Positions 37,008 to 46,506 of a stretch of DNA of 64,000 nt are shown piece after piece. Within the stretch, counting starts at the first letter, position 1. Each line of letters opens with the position of its first letter. The DNA is from Mariniphaga sp. (GTDB lineage Bacteria; Bacteroidota; Bacteroidia; Bacteroidales; Prolixibacteraceae). Under the pieces are notes generated by a model. That model made no database searches. It saw nothing but the letters and a program-made list of their open reading frames with translations, and had not been told where the DNA came from. The DNA lies in assembly GCA_024636975.1 (NCBI GenBank), contig JAGXGA010000053.1, forward strand, positions 1 to 64,000. Reading direction: 5' to 3'. The translations under genes and the position numbers were made by a program.

Positions 37008-37811
37008 ATGATTCATTATCCGCAGCACCAGTTTTTTATTTACAACGATCGGCTAATGCCAAACCATGAATTCATTGCATCGGAAAATGCCGGTGGAATT
37101 TATGAAGTAATCAGGGTTGCAGGTTCTGTTCCATTATTTCTGGAGGAACACCTGAAACGCTTTTTTATATCGGCTCAACTTGCAGATAAGAAAATAGCTT
37201 TTTCAAAGCAGGAAATTGAAGGGTTTTTAGAAGCCCTGATAGAGAAGAACAAAATCACTGAAGGGAATATTCTTCTTTCAAATAAAACCAATCTGAAAGC
37301 TTTTTTCATTTCGCATAAATACCCTGATGAAAGCTGGTACCGCAATGGTGTTACCTGTGGAATATTACATGCCGAACGTGATAATCCCAATGCCAAGGTT
37401 TTTCAGTCTTCTGTGAGGCAGCAGGCCGATGAGCTTATGGAGAAAGAAGGATATTATGAGGTTTTGCTGGCTGACCATTTCGGTCGTGTTACCGAAGGAA
37501 GCCGCAGCAATGTTTTTTTTATTGCAGGTAATTTAATTGTTACTCCTCCGGGAAATGAGGTATTGCTGGGAATTACCCGTCAAAAGACAATTCATCTGGC
37601 TAAAGAGCTAAACATTCCTTTTCATGAAAGGGAAGTTTTTTTTAATGATTTACAATCTTTCGAAGCAGCATTCATTACCGGAACTTCCCCTAAAATTCTG
37701 CCCCTTTCGCACATAAACGACCAGACATTTAATCCTAAAAACGAGGTAGTACAACATTTGTGCGAAGAATACGACCGACTTATCAGTCAGTACATATCTT
37801 CGCGCAAATGA
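37008..37811 (+). CDS. Class IV PLP-dependent aminotransferase
   Basis: A 267-residue fold-type IV enzyme, the group including branched-chain aminotransferase and aminodeoxychorismate lyase. The PLP lysine is probably in NAKVFQSS (~125-132), aligned to the conserved Lys by distance to GYYEVLLAD. TEGSRSNVFFI and TGTSPKILPL are the usual phosphate- and carboxylate-binding blocks. The length is shorter than IlvE (~300), closer to lyase-like or D-amino acid members. Substrate not resolvable. It is monocistronic, convergent with the iron dehydrogenase gene. Confidence 0.85.
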   Translation: MIHYPQHQFFIYNDRLMPNHEFIASENAGGIYEVIRVAGSVPLFLEEHLKRFFISAQLADKKIAFSKQEIEGFLEALIEKNKITEGNILLSNKTNLKAFFISHKYPDESWYRNGVTCGILHAERDNPNAKVFQSSVRQQADELMEKEGYYEVLLADHFGRVTEGSRSNVFFIAGNLIVTPPGNEVLLGITRQKTIHLAKELNIPFHEREVFFNDLQSFEAAFITGTSPKILPLSHINDQTFNPKNEVVQHLCEEYDRLISQYISSRK

Positions 37812-37847
37812 AAATTAAAGGTTAATAAATAAAATATTATTCTGCTT

Positions 37848-39008
37848 TTACAGTCTGTCTTCCAGTATTGTTTCAACTTCTTTATAACTGATGTCCTTGT
37901 TTTCTCCCAGCTTGCTATCCCTGGTTTTAAAGCGCTCAGTAATTTTTCCAATGGTTTCTTTCGGCACGTCATATTCGGGTAAGGTACAGGGAATTCCGAG
38001 AGAATTGAAAAATTCAACTGTCTTCTGAATTGCCTGATCGATTCGTTGATCATCGCTGCCTTGTTTGATGTTCCAGATACGTTCTCCGTATTGAAGCAGT
38101 TTTTCCTTCTTACTGTCTCTTCTAATATGCATCATTCCGGGCAGAACAATTGCAAGGGTGCGGGCATGATCAATTCCATGGAATGCTGTCAGTTCGTGGC
38201 CAATCATATGGGTAGCCCAATCCTGCGGAACACCGGCTCCAATTAATCCGTTCAACGCCATGGTTGCACTCCACATGAAATTGGCTGCTGCATCATAATC
38301 GTTCCGGTTAGCCAGTACTTTAGGCCCTTCCTCAATAAGTGTCAAGAGTATCCCTTCCGCAAACCGGTCCTGGAGTGGAGAATTAACCGGAAAAGTCAGG
38401 TACTGTTCAATTACATGCACGAATGCATCGGCAAAGCCGTTGGCAACCTGCCTGTCGGGAAGGCTAAACACACATTTTGGGTCAAGGATAGAAAACTGAG
38501 GCATTACCAAAGGAGAGCCAAACGCCATTTTTTCCTGCGTGGAAACACGTGTAATTACCGTAGTACCGTTCATTTCGGAACCCGTAGCCGGAAGTGTCAG
38601 TACTGCTCCGATTGGCAAGGCTTCCTGTACTTCTATTTCATACCTGTGCTTCATAAAATCCCAAGGATCCTGACCACCGTACAATGCACCGGCAGCAATA
38701 AATTTTGTTGCATCAAGTACCGATCCTCCACCCACTGAAAGCAGAAAATCAACTTTTTCATATTTCACCATTTCAATGGCCTTCATACAGGTTTCATAAT
38801 GCGGATTGGGCTCAATTCCCCCAAATTCATGCAGTTCAAAACCCTGTAATGCATCTTTAACCTGTTGGTAAACGCCGTTGCTCTTTATACTTCCTCCACC
38901 GTATATCATCAGAATTTTTGAATGCTGTGGAATTTCATCAGCTACTTTAGGAATGCTGTCCTTGCCAAAAATGATCTTCACCGGATTCTTGTATTCAAAA
39001 TTGTACAT
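37848..39008 (-). CDS. Iron-containing (group III) alcohol dehydrogenase, BDH/YqhD-like
   Basis: A 386-residue NAD(P)H alcohol/aldehyde oxidoreductase. The N-terminal domain has the nucleotide-binding GGGSVLDATKF (~94-104); the metal-binding domain has GFADAFVHVIEQYL and MIGHELTAFHGIDHA, giving the usual Asp and three His ligands. The length agrees with butanol dehydrogenase or YqhD, and the substrate may be an aldehyde. It is monocistronic. Start ATG 39008 is followed by a gene on the other strand starting 85 bases away, giving a divergent promoter region. Confidence 0.92.
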   Translation of the reverse strand: MYNFEYKNPVKIIFGKDSIPKVADEIPQHSKILMIYGGGSIKSNGVYQQVKDALQGFELHEFGGIEPNPHYETCMKAIEMVKYEKVDFLLSVGGGSVLDATKFIAAGALYGGQDPWDFMKHRYEIEVQEALPIGAVLTLPATGSEMNGTTVITRVSTQEKMAFGSPLVMPQFSILDPKCVFSLPDRQVANGFADAFVHVIEQYLTFPVNSPLQDRFAEGILLTLIEEGPKVLANRNDYDAAANFMWSATMALNGLIGAGVPQDWATHMIGHELTAFHGIDHARTLAIVLPGMMHIRRDSKKEKLLQYGERIWNIKQGSDDQRIDQAIQKTVEFFNSLGIPCTLPEYDVPKETIGKITERFKTRDSKLGENKDISYKEVETILEDRL

Positions 39009-39093
39009 GTCCTTTATAATTTATTGTATTTATATTTCTTACTATATGACAAATTTCTTTTTTATTTGTTTGAAAATGCAAAAGTATTTTAAA

Positions 39094-39681
39094 ATGCTTC
39101 GAAAAACAAAAACGACAGATTTGGATTACGACTTTGAACTAATAATACAGGAACTGGAGGATGAACAGTTAAAGGATCTGCTTAAAAAAAGGAAACTTTA
39201 CCAGGAACAGGCAGCTGATGCAGCTATTCGTGAAGCTATCAGAAGAGACATCATTTCTTCTGAAGAGGATTTACATGATCCGGATTATAGGCATGAGCCA
39301 TTAAAACCAAAGCTATTTCCGGTAATTGAAAATCCGAATAACAAAAATAAAATAAGGAAGAGCGTGAGCCGTGGATTATTGCTGGCAGGTCTTCTGCCTT
39401 CTGTTTGGGGGATGGTAAAACTAAATGCAGGATTCCAGTTTGAAGGCATTTGGCTTCTTGTATATGGGTTGCTTTGGATGGGGTTCTCAGCTTCGCTGAT
39501 AAGGAGTTTTTCGACGGTGGCTGTCCGGTTTTTGTTTGCATTTGCTGCATTGTCCGCAGCTTATATAATCCGTTGGCTGCTAACTACCCCTCAAATTGTG
39601 TTTATGGACCTGTTTATTGTAATTGTGCTCTATTCCCTTATGACCTATGGCTTATTCTTTATTCTCCGGCTTAAGGAATAA
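39094..39681 (+). CDS. Four-helix membrane protein with helical cytoplasmic N-terminus
   Basis: A 195-residue protein. Residues ~1-80 are polar, helical and acidic (LELIIQELEDEQLKDLLKKRK is close to this pattern; DAAIREAIRRDIISSEEDL), and residues ~95-195 hold about four hydrophobic helices (LLLAGLLPSVWGMV, LLVYGLLWMGF, VRFLFAFAALSAAYII, LFIVIVLYSLMTYGLFFI). Not recognised. ATG 39094 is preferred; ATG 39076 adds six residues, and an open frame continuing further left is unlikely to be translated because it runs into the divergent dehydrogenase gene. Confidence 0.65.
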   Translation: MLRKTKTTDLDYDFELIIQELEDEQLKDLLKKRKLYQEQAADAAIREAIRRDIISSEEDLHDPDYRHEPLKPKLFPVIENPNNKNKIRKSVSRGLLLAGLLPSVWGMVKLNAGFQFEGIWLLVYGLLWMGFSASLIRSFSTVAVRFLFAFAALSAAYIIRWLLTTPQIVFMDLFIVIVLYSLMTYGLFFILRLKE

Positions 39682-39783
39682 TATACCTTAATTCATCAGG
39701 CTGGGGAGGCAGTTTACCGATATTGTATCCTTTTATTCGTTATTAGTGGTTAAATTTGCAGGAGAATCTTAAAATCATAAAAT

Positions 39784-40494
39784 ATGAAATCAGCTGTTTT
39801 AGCTTCAGTCTTCGGAATTATTTTAATGGCAGTTATGGTATTTTCTGTTTCTGCATACGGACAAGAGAACGGCACGGAAACCCGAAAATATGAAACAGGT
39901 AAATTTACTGAACTGTTTTTGGAAGGTGCATATGGAGTAGAACTTGTGCAGGGAAGAACCAACTCACTTGAAGTCAGTGTTTCAGACCCCAAAGCTTTTG
40001 ACTATTTGAATATTACAAATAAGGGAGACCTGCTTCATTTACATGTCGACAGAAAACCGTTTGATTTCACTCGTATGACCCTGCACATTACCTTTAAAGA
40101 CCTGGAACGGCTCAGGATATATGGCAGTATAAAATTGGAAAGCAGGGGTTACCTCGATTTGAATGACCTGGATGTATTGCTTGAGGGAGGCGCCAAGGTA
40201 AAACTGCAGGCAAAAGCCCGCCGGATTTCAGTTGAGAATAAGGGGGGTGCATTGGTCGAATTAATGGGTATTACTGATGTTCTTAATGTAAGGACGGCAG
40301 GTGCCGGACATGTTAATGCAGAAGAACTGAAGGCAAGAGATGTCGATTTCACAATTGAAGGTGTAGGCACCGGCAAAGTATTTGCCACCAATACCTTGAA
40401 AGCAACAATTAAAGGAGCCGGAAAAATCACTTACAAGGGAGATCCTGATGTAAGAGAAAACATTGAAGGATTAGGCTCCGTCCGTCGCGAGTAA
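39784..40494 (+). CDS. GIN-domain (DUF2807) putative adhesin
   Basis: A 236-residue exported protein with signal peptide (to ~residue 26, VSAYG) and a repeated beta-helix of the DUF2807 'head GIN' type: FTELFLEGAYGVELVQGR, VSVSDPKAFDYLNI, then regular short strands (LRIYGSIKLESRGYL, KVKLQAKARRISVENKG, VNAEELKARDVDF). Such domains are common in Bacteroidota envelope proteins and are thought to act in adhesion or as sensor parts; the function is not established. Convergent with the S41 gene across a shared terminator. Confidence 0.82.
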   Translation: MKSAVLASVFGIILMAVMVFSVSAYGQENGTETRKYETGKFTELFLEGAYGVELVQGRTNSLEVSVSDPKAFDYLNITNKGDLLHLHVDRKPFDFTRMTLHITFKDLERLRIYGSIKLESRGYLDLNDLDVLLEGGAKVKLQAKARRISVENKGGALVELMGITDVLNVRTAGAGHVNAEELKARDVDFTIEGVGTGKVFATNTLKATIKGAGKITYKGDPDVRENIEGLGSVRRE

Positions 40495-40530
40495 TTTAAT
40501 AAAAACTTTTCCTGTATTCTTAAGGAAATG

Positions 40531-40558
40531 AAAAAGGCTGCCTCAAAGCAGCCTTTTT
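40531..40558. terminator. Bidirectional terminator between GIN and S41 genes
   Basis: AAAAAGGCTGC (40531-40541) and GCAGCCTTTTT (40548-40558) form an 11-bp stem around CTCAAA, with T-runs on both strands, suiting the convergent genes on either side. Confidence 0.9.
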
Positions 40559-40577
40559 TCATTTACACTTACAGTGC

Positions 40578-42023
40578 TTATTCTTTTAACAAAATCGCAT
40601 CCATGCCTTCAATCATTAATTCTCTTTTGTTGGCATCGTATTTTGAGAATCCCCGATCGAAAATGGTATAATCAGGAGCCGCTATACGAGCTTTCTTCAT
40701 TGCAATAACCGGTGTGCCAGTAATATCTTCAATGGCAGCTTTAAGCAGGGGTTCCTCTTTATCACCCAACTGGATTCCTGAAAACAATTTATCCTCTACA
40801 TAAATATCCGGTTCAAATCCATCTTTAAAGTCAGTTATACCTTGTGAATTGGCATATCGCAACACTATAGGCTGAATTCCCCAGTTGATGAAATCACTGT
40901 ATTCAGTTTCATTGTCATAAAAATCTTCTGGTTTCATAGTGATTGATGCCGTATATTTTCCGTAAGTGGTTTCACCTACGGTTGTTACTCCCATATAGGG
41001 TTTCAGTCCGGTAATGCTTAATTCCGAAGCAGAAGCTGTGCCGTTTCCTGTAAGGAAATATACGTTGTTTAAACCCATTTTTACTGGTGTGTTTTCAACA
41101 AAGGAAATTTTCAGCTGATCGTTTATGTTTCGAGTCTGGAAATATTCCTGGTATTTATCGTTCCATTGAAAAGTTACTAGGGTTTCTTTATTTGTAACTG
41201 TGCTTAATGGGGCAATTGAGCTGCAAAAATGTTGAGCAGCATTGGTTCCACCACCCGGGTTGTATCTTAAATCAACAACAAGGTCGGTAATCCCTTCATC
41301 CATAAAATACTGAAAGGCCTCATCCAGACTTGAGTTATAATTGCCAATGTATTGCGCATAAAAAAGATAGCCAATTTTTTTTCCTTCGTGCTCCAGCACA
41401 TCGGTAATAAGAACCGGGTCAAGGTTTAATTCCTTTGACACCATGCTAACAGTGTTCGGATCAACAGAGATGCCGTCTTCTCCGTATATGCCCAGTGTAA
41501 TGGACAGATTGGCCGCATAAAGTAAGTCGCGGTAATTTTCATCGGTAATGTCTTTACCGTTCATTTTGACAATTATATCTCCGCGCCCAATGCCTGCTTC
41601 CGATGCCGGTGTATCCGGATAGACATATTCCACCAGGGCAAATACGTTTCCGGTATTTTCAAAACGGCCAAATGCCAGGGAATATCCAAATGTTGTTTCT
41701 ACTCCCTCGAAGCTTGATTCAAGTGATTTAACATCATCAGTAATAAAAGACCATTTGTCGTCCTTATATAAGAGTTTATTAAAATAGTCTTTGGAATCAA
41801 CCTCATAGCGTAAATCCAGGGCCGGTACTTCTTTATACCACAGGTAAACATCGTCCATTACAAGTTTAATGAATGTATTAACCTTTTGGGTAAGTTTTGA
41901 TGCTTCTGTTTTTAATTCTGTGGTATTTGGGTCTTCAGGTATCGGCAGCGGGCTTTCGTTGCAGCTGATTGCCAAAAACGACAGAAAAAACAAGAGCAAA
42001 GATATGTTTCTCAACTTTTTCAT
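40578..42023 (-). CDS. S41 family C-terminal processing peptidase, lipoprotein
   Basis: A 481-residue serine peptidase. The signal peptide ends in AISC (Cys21), an outer- or inner-membrane lipoprotein. A PDZ-like region follows (ALVEYVYPDTPASEAGIGRG ~129-148), then the S41 core with VVDLRYNPGGGTN (249-261), the catalytic serine S331 in TASASE and lysine K356 in YGKYT. It cuts proteins at C-terminal tails in the periplasm. Length normal. Monocistronic or coupled to the downstream terminator; the HD-phosphodiesterase gene lies 50 bases upstream. Confidence 0.9.
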   Translation of the reverse strand: MKKLRNISLLLFFLSFLAISCNESPLPIPEDPNTTELKTEASKLTQKVNTFIKLVMDDVYLWYKEVPALDLRYEVDSKDYFNKLLYKDDKWSFITDDVKSLESSFEGVETTFGYSLAFGRFENTGNVFALVEYVYPDTPASEAGIGRGDIIVKMNGKDITDENYRDLLYAANLSITLGIYGEDGISVDPNTVSMVSKELNLDPVLITDVLEHEGKKIGYLFYAQYIGNYNSSLDEAFQYFMDEGITDLVVDLRYNPGGGTNAAQHFCSSIAPLSTVTNKETLVTFQWNDKYQEYFQTRNINDQLKISFVENTPVKMGLNNVYFLTGNGTASASELSITGLKPYMGVTTVGETTYGKYTASITMKPEDFYDNETEYSDFINWGIQPIVLRYANSQGITDFKDGFEPDIYVEDKLFSGIQLGDKEEPLLKAAIEDITGTPVIAMKKARIAAPDYTIFDRGFSKYDANKRELMIEGMDAILLKE

Positions 42024-42073
42024 ATTCTGTTCTCCTTGTTTAAATGTTTTCGCTACAAAAATAATTAATCTTT

Positions 42074-44164
42074 TTATTTTTCAATTTTGTTACTTTTCTC
42101 TTTTGGGTATTCAATCCGCACATGGTAAATATTTAACAACTTATTTAATAACGTTTCTTTGATGATTTTTATGTCGTGAAATGTCACTTCGGAATTCTCC
42201 AATTGGCCATCGCGAATTTTGTTATCTATCATTTTATTCACTACATCCTTAATGTTTTCATGGGTTTTCTCCTTCAGGCTCCTTGAGGCAGCTTCAATTC
42301 CATCAACGATCATTACCACGGTGGCTTCCCTGCTTTGGGGTAAAGGGCCCGGATAAACAAACAATTTATCATCCAATTCTTCATCTGGGTTTTCCTCCTG
42401 GTGTTTCAGGTAAAAATACTGCGCTTTCGTAGTGCCATGGTGGGTTGCAATGAATTCCACCAGGGCTTCGGGCAATTTATATTTTTTTGCAAGTTTTACA
42501 CCATTTTTAACATGATCGATGATGACTTCAGCGCTTTTCATGTAGTTTAATTTATCATGAGGGTTAATTCCCACCGCCTGGTTTTCAATAAAAAATTCGG
42601 GTCGGGCGATCTTTCCGATGTCATGATACAATGATCCTGCCCTTACCAGGAAGGGATTGCCTCCAATTTTCAGTATAATCTCCTCACTCAGATTGGCAAT
42701 CTGTAGTGAATGCTGAAATGATCCAGGCGCTTCTTCTGCCATTTTTCTTAAAAGCGGCTGGTTGGTATCCGACAGCTCGATTAGAGTTACATCGGAGACA
42801 AAACCGAACATTTTCTCAAAAATAAATACCAGCGGATAAACCAATACAATGAGAATGCTGCTGAGCGCGAACCATTGCAGCATTTTTAAGTCGATGTTTT
42901 TTAAAGTGCCTTCAAATATCATTTCAAGGGCAAAGTATAAGATAACATACGTTAGCAGTACCCACACCACCGCCATTATGAGATGACCCCTGCGGTGCAT
43001 CTTATTAAGGCTGAAAACCGCAACCACCCCGGCAGTTACCTGTAGTAATACAAATTCATAATTGTTGGGAGCATAAAAACCTGTTATCAGACTAGCAACA
43101 ATGAGAGTGAAAATTGCTGTGCGGGAATCAAAAAATGTATGGATGACAATCGGAAAAATTGCAAACGGCACCAGGTAGATATGCAATCTGGGAAAAGAGT
43201 TTATAAACATTGTAAGCATTATCATACTTACCAGAAACAGCAACAGGAAGGAAAGCTTTCTGAACTGAGTAAGCATATCGATCCGGTAGATTTGAATAAA
43301 CGTGAACAGCAGGATCATAAATACTATAATAAGAATCCCTTTGCCTATATATACCGTGTAACGGTTGATTCCTTCTCCACGTTCCGATTCGTAGCTAGCC
43401 TTCAGCGATTCCAGTATCTGGTACCTTTCATCGTTAATTATCTCACCTTCCAGTATAATCCGTTCACCTGCCTGTACCAAACCCTGGGTGGTGGAAATAT
43501 TTCTAATAACCTCCTCACGTTCCTTTTGAGTGGTTATGTTGTCGTAAGCAAGGTTTGATGAAATGTATCTTTCGGGCTGGAGTTGTAAAAGTGTTTCCTC
43601 CAGATCAGGATATTTTTCTGCAAGTGTATTCATGGTACTATTCAACTCATTGTAAGCTGATTTTTCAGAATAAATACTCTCCTTTTTAATTCGGCTAACT
43701 CTGTTTCCAATCCTTTTTCTGAGCTCAGACTTAGTGGCAAGTTCTTCGTATGTTTCCGATGAGCGTGGGAGAATGCCTTCTCTATATAAGCCGGCCAGCT
43801 GTTGTGTTATGGCTTCCAGGGCAGCGGAAGCCGATTTGTTGAGTGTGTCAGCAAGGACTTCCCAATCTGCCTCTAACTGCTTAATTTTTTGATCGCCCAT
43901 TAAAGTGTCGTATGTAAAATAGGGGATCACCGACTTAAGTTGCTCCTGCCTGTCGCGTTCAATTTCTTCCGTTTTTTTTAAAATGGCAAAATCAAAAGGA
44001 GCTACAAGGTTCTCATGGTTCCATGGTGTCCCTTTCTGGTATTCGTACCTGAAGCGGGGCTCACCCGGCAAAATGAAAAATAAAAGGCCCGCAGTAACAA
44101 GAAATACGAGAAACCAGAAGAATGTGCGGGTGTATTTTTTTAGCCGATCAAAAAAGTTGCTCAT
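42074..44164 (-). CDS. 7TM-HD family c-di-AMP phosphodiesterase (PgpH-like)
   Basis: A 696-residue membrane protein. One N-terminal helix (~12-32), a ~240-residue extracytoplasmic domain, about seven helices (~270-460) and a C-terminal HDIG-type domain. The HD motif includes HSLQIANLSEEII and YHDIGK, with later THHGT and EATVVMIVDGIEAASR, all metal ligands of PgpH-type enzymes that hydrolyse cyclic di-AMP. It is the only clear second-messenger enzyme in the window. It faces the NlpC/P60 gene divergently across 170 bases. Confidence 0.92.
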   Translation of the reverse strand: MSNFFDRLKKYTRTFFWFLVFLVTAGLLFFILPGEPRFRYEYQKGTPWNHENLVAPFDFAILKKTEEIERDRQEQLKSVIPYFTYDTLMGDQKIKQLEADWEVLADTLNKSASAALEAITQQLAGLYREGILPRSSETYEELATKSELRKRIGNRVSRIKKESIYSEKSAYNELNSTMNTLAEKYPDLEETLLQLQPERYISSNLAYDNITTQKEREEVIRNISTTQGLVQAGERIILEGEIINDERYQILESLKASYESERGEGINRYTVYIGKGILIIVFMILLFTFIQIYRIDMLTQFRKLSFLLLFLVSMIMLTMFINSFPRLHIYLVPFAIFPIVIHTFFDSRTAIFTLIVASLITGFYAPNNYEFVLLQVTAGVVAVFSLNKMHRRGHLIMAVVWVLLTYVILYFALEMIFEGTLKNIDLKMLQWFALSSILIVLVYPLVFIFEKMFGFVSDVTLIELSDTNQPLLRKMAEEAPGSFQHSLQIANLSEEIILKIGGNPFLVRAGSLYHDIGKIARPEFFIENQAVGINPHDKLNYMKSAEVIIDHVKNGVKLAKKYKLPEALVEFIATHHGTTKAQYFYLKHQEENPDEELDDKLFVYPGPLPQSREATVVMIVDGIEAASRSLKEKTHENIKDVVNKMIDNKIRDGQLENSEVTFHDIKIIKETLLNKLLNIYHVRIEYPKEKSNKIEK

Positions 44165-44334
44165 TGTATTTGTTTATTTGACTTTCTGTTCAATAACTGT
44201 GCAAATTTGCGGTTAAAAATTACGAATAAAAAATTAACCTGTTTAACACAGATCATTTTTTTTATAGATTTGTGTTTATTCGCATTAAACAAGCGCAATA
44301 TAGTTTTTCAACATAAAATTAAGAAATAAATTGA

Positions 44335-45123
44335 ATGGACTATGGTATTTCGGGGTTAAGCCTTATTCCGGTTCGAAAAGAACCATCGGAAAAAAGCGAA
44401 ATGGTAACCCAGGTGCTATTTGGTGAGCATTTTCAAATAGTGGGGGAGATGGTAGGATGGTGCCTGATAAAACTTGCCTGGGATGGTTATGAAGGATGGA
44501 TCGACAGCAAAATGATAACACCTGTGAATGCCCGTACTTACAATAGGCTTGAAAACAAACCGTTTGGCATAACCGGGGATATCCTTAGCCTTGTACCTGT
44601 GAGCAATGAGCAAAACCTGATGCTGGTGGCAGGAAGCAGCCTCCCTGTCTGGAGACCTTACCTGAAGCAGTTCTCAGTAAACAGCGATACCTATAAATCA
44701 ACAGGCCAGGTTTTTTACGGAAAGCTCAAGAATCCACGCGAAATTTTGATTAGCCAGGCATTGAAATATTTCAATGCACCTTATCTGTGGGGAGGGCGGT
44801 CACCCTTTGGAATAGACTGCAGCGGATTTACCCAGATAATCTATAAAATGATAGGAGTACGTATCCCCCGGGATGCCAGCCAGCAGGTAAAAACAGGAAC
44901 CCCATTGAGCTTTGTAGATGAAACCCTGCCCGGTGACCTGGCTTTTTTCGACGATGCGGAAGGTAACATTGTACACGTAGGAATTCTCTGGAAACGCAAT
45001 AAAATAATTCATGCATCAGGGAAAGTTCGTATCGATAATGTAGATCAATTTGGTATTTTTAACGTAGATTTGAAACGTTATACCCATAAAATGCGTGTAA
45101 TGAAAAAAATACTTGACCCATGA
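44335..45123 (+). CDS. C40 (NlpC/P60) peptidoglycan hydrolase with SH3 domain
   Basis: A 262-residue cysteine peptidase likely cutting gamma-D-Glu-diaminopimelate in peptidoglycan. An N-terminal bacterial SH3 domain (GWCLIKLAWDGYEGWI, ~41-56) precedes the catalytic domain, with C162 in GIDCSGF, H214 in IVHVGIL and a third residue H226. No signal peptide is visible, so export is unclear, though some Bacteroidota homologues act this way. Its stop overlaps the next short gene (ATGA). Confidence 0.88.
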   Translation: MDYGISGLSLIPVRKEPSEKSEMVTQVLFGEHFQIVGEMVGWCLIKLAWDGYEGWIDSKMITPVNARTYNRLENKPFGITGDILSLVPVSNEQNLMLVAGSSLPVWRPYLKQFSVNSDTYKSTGQVFYGKLKNPREILISQALKYFNAPYLWGGRSPFGIDCSGFTQIIYKMIGVRIPRDASQQVKTGTPLSFVDETLPGDLAFFDDAEGNIVHVGILWKRNKIIHASGKVRIDNVDQFGIFNVDLKRYTHKMRVMKKILDP

Positions 45124-45212
45124 AACAGATTGAACTACTCATATATATAATCATTTTTGTATTCATGCTGCTGTTGATAGCAAAGTATTGGAAAACAGGC
45201 CGAAAGAGTTAG
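45120..45212 (+). CDS. Small membrane peptide coupled to NlpC/P60 gene
   Basis: A 30-residue protein: MKQIELLIYIIIFVFMLLLI, then AKYWKTGRKS. One hydrophobic helix followed by a basic tail, oriented N-out by the positive-inside rule or as an inner-membrane single-pass peptide. It starts within the upstream stop codon (ATGA), suggesting coupled translation with the peptidoglycan hydrolase. It is too short for routine calling. Function unknown; it might anchor or regulate the hydrolase. Confidence 0.6.
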   Translation: MKQIELLIYIIIFVFMLLLIAKYWKTGRKS

Positions 45213-45280
45213 ATGGCAATGGTACAAAACGGAAGTCAGGTTCTTGTTCGTAGTTTAAAACAATATGCCTCATGAGTCAT

Positions 45281-45389
45281 TTCCTCTCCAGCTCTTTGCC
45301 CTTTGCCCCCTCCTCTTTGTTCTCTTCTCTTTGCTCTGTGCCCCATGCCCCATGTTCTCTACCATATGCCCTTTGCCCAATATGGTTCT
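45281..45389. repeat. Pyrimidine-rich low-complexity tract with TTTGCCC units
   Basis: Degenerate C/T-rich sequence with recurring CTCTTTGC and CTTTGCCC words plus GCCCCATGCCCCATG. A similar tract lies before smpB. It lies between the membrane peptide gene and the Nudix gene and seems non-coding. Confidence 0.5.
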
Positions 45390-45414
45390 TTAATTGAATT
45401 CTAATCTAAGTATT

Positions 45415-45843
45415 ATGTACAGCTATAAATATCCGCGTCCGGCGCTAACTGTTGATGCCCTGGTTTACACACAGGTTAATAATGATTTTCATGTACTTCT
45501 GATCAGGAGAGGAATTGATCCCTTTAAAGGAAATTGGGCGCTTCCCGGTGGATTCGTAAACATGGATGAGCTGCTGGAAGATGCCTGTAAGCGTGAACTG
45601 AAAGAAGAAACCGGACTTGAAGTAAAAAAGATGGAACAATTCAAAACGTACGATGCCATTAACCGCGACCCCCGTCACCGGACCATTTCCGTGGTTTTTT
45701 CTGCTTTGATTTTTGAAAAGAAAGAGGTAAATGGTGGCGACGATGCCGCCAAAGCTGAATGGTTTCCTTTGAATGCACTGCCCGAAATGGGGTTCGACCA
45801 TCGGGAAATTCTGGAGGAGTTCTGTTCAGACGTTCAAATTTAA
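45415..45843 (+). CDS. Nudix hydrolase (ADP-ribose pyrophosphatase-like)
   Basis: A 142-residue hydrolase of nucleoside diphosphates linked to another moiety. The Nudix box reads GGFVNMDELLEDACKREL then KEETGLEV (~42-67), with the metal-binding REL...EET in place. ATG 45415 is chosen because it gives MYSYKYPRPALTVDALVY, the normal start; the earlier TTG at 45394 would add seven poor residues. Similar stand-alone proteins hydrolyse ADP-ribose, but this is not certain here. Confidence 0.88.
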   Translation: MYSYKYPRPALTVDALVYTQVNNDFHVLLIRRGIDPFKGNWALPGGFVNMDELLEDACKRELKEETGLEVKKMEQFKTYDAINRDPRHRTISVVFSALIFEKKEVNGGDDAAKAEWFPLNALPEMGFDHREILEEFCSDVQI

Positions 45844-45998
45844 AGGCGGTGCCTGAAAGCTTCACTTCGGAATTATCTGATAAGCACTTTACTTTCGATT
45901 TAATAGACTACAAGATTTAAAGGTGGTGCTGATTTGTGTTATTCCCCAGAAACTATTCCTGATAAAAATTGGTTATACTGAAAAGTAAAACAAATTTT

Positions 45999-46301
45999 AT
46001 GTACTTATTGCACGGGAAGATTACCGCAAAAGGGGGCCACTCAAACGAACTGGCAAAAATATTGATTGAAGCATCCAAATTGGTTTCTACTGCCCCTGGT
46101 TGCAGATGCTATATTGTTAGTCGGGATGAAAGTGAGCCCGGTTCAGTTTATGTTACAGAAGTCTGGGAAACGAAGGAAGACCACAGTAACTCATTGAAAT
46201 CGGAGGAAGTAAAGGCATTGATCATAAAAGCTATACCCATGATAGAAGGTCAGCCTGAAAAAAGCAGGGAATTTAATGTACTGGGTGGTGCAGGAATCTG
46301 A
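45999..46301 (+). CDS. Antibiotic biosynthesis monooxygenase-like (ABM) protein
   Basis: A 100-residue protein of the YgiN/ABM dimeric ferredoxin-like fold: GKITAKGGHSNELAKIL at the start, then CRCYIVSRDESEPGSVYVTEVWE and SLKSEEVKALI. These proteins include quinol monooxygenases and stress proteins; the substrate is unknown. Start ATG 45999, since the upstream TTG frame adds ten residues unlike the family. Confidence 0.78.
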   Translation: MYLLHGKITAKGGHSNELAKILIEASKLVSTAPGCRCYIVSRDESEPGSVYVTEVWETKEDHSNSLKSEEVKALIIKAIPMIEGQPEKSREFNVLGGAGI

Positions 46302-46506
46302 AATCGTATGCTAATAATTCTCTCAAAAGGCTTTTTTTGTTCAATATGACAGCCAAAGTGCATTATGAATTTTCTGACTAAACTCAGGAAGTGTGGATGC
46401 CGGAAGTTCTCCCGGAGGAAAAGGATTTGCGTTTATGACCTGCAGCAATTATATTTTCCTGTTATCAGGCAGGTAAGGGTTGGTGAATAAAAAAGTAAGG
46501 TGTTTT

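Noticed and set aside
37008-37811. Naming the class IV aminotransferase as IlvE or PabC
   Set aside because: It is shorter than IlvE and lacks distinguishing residues that I could verify, so only the class is given.
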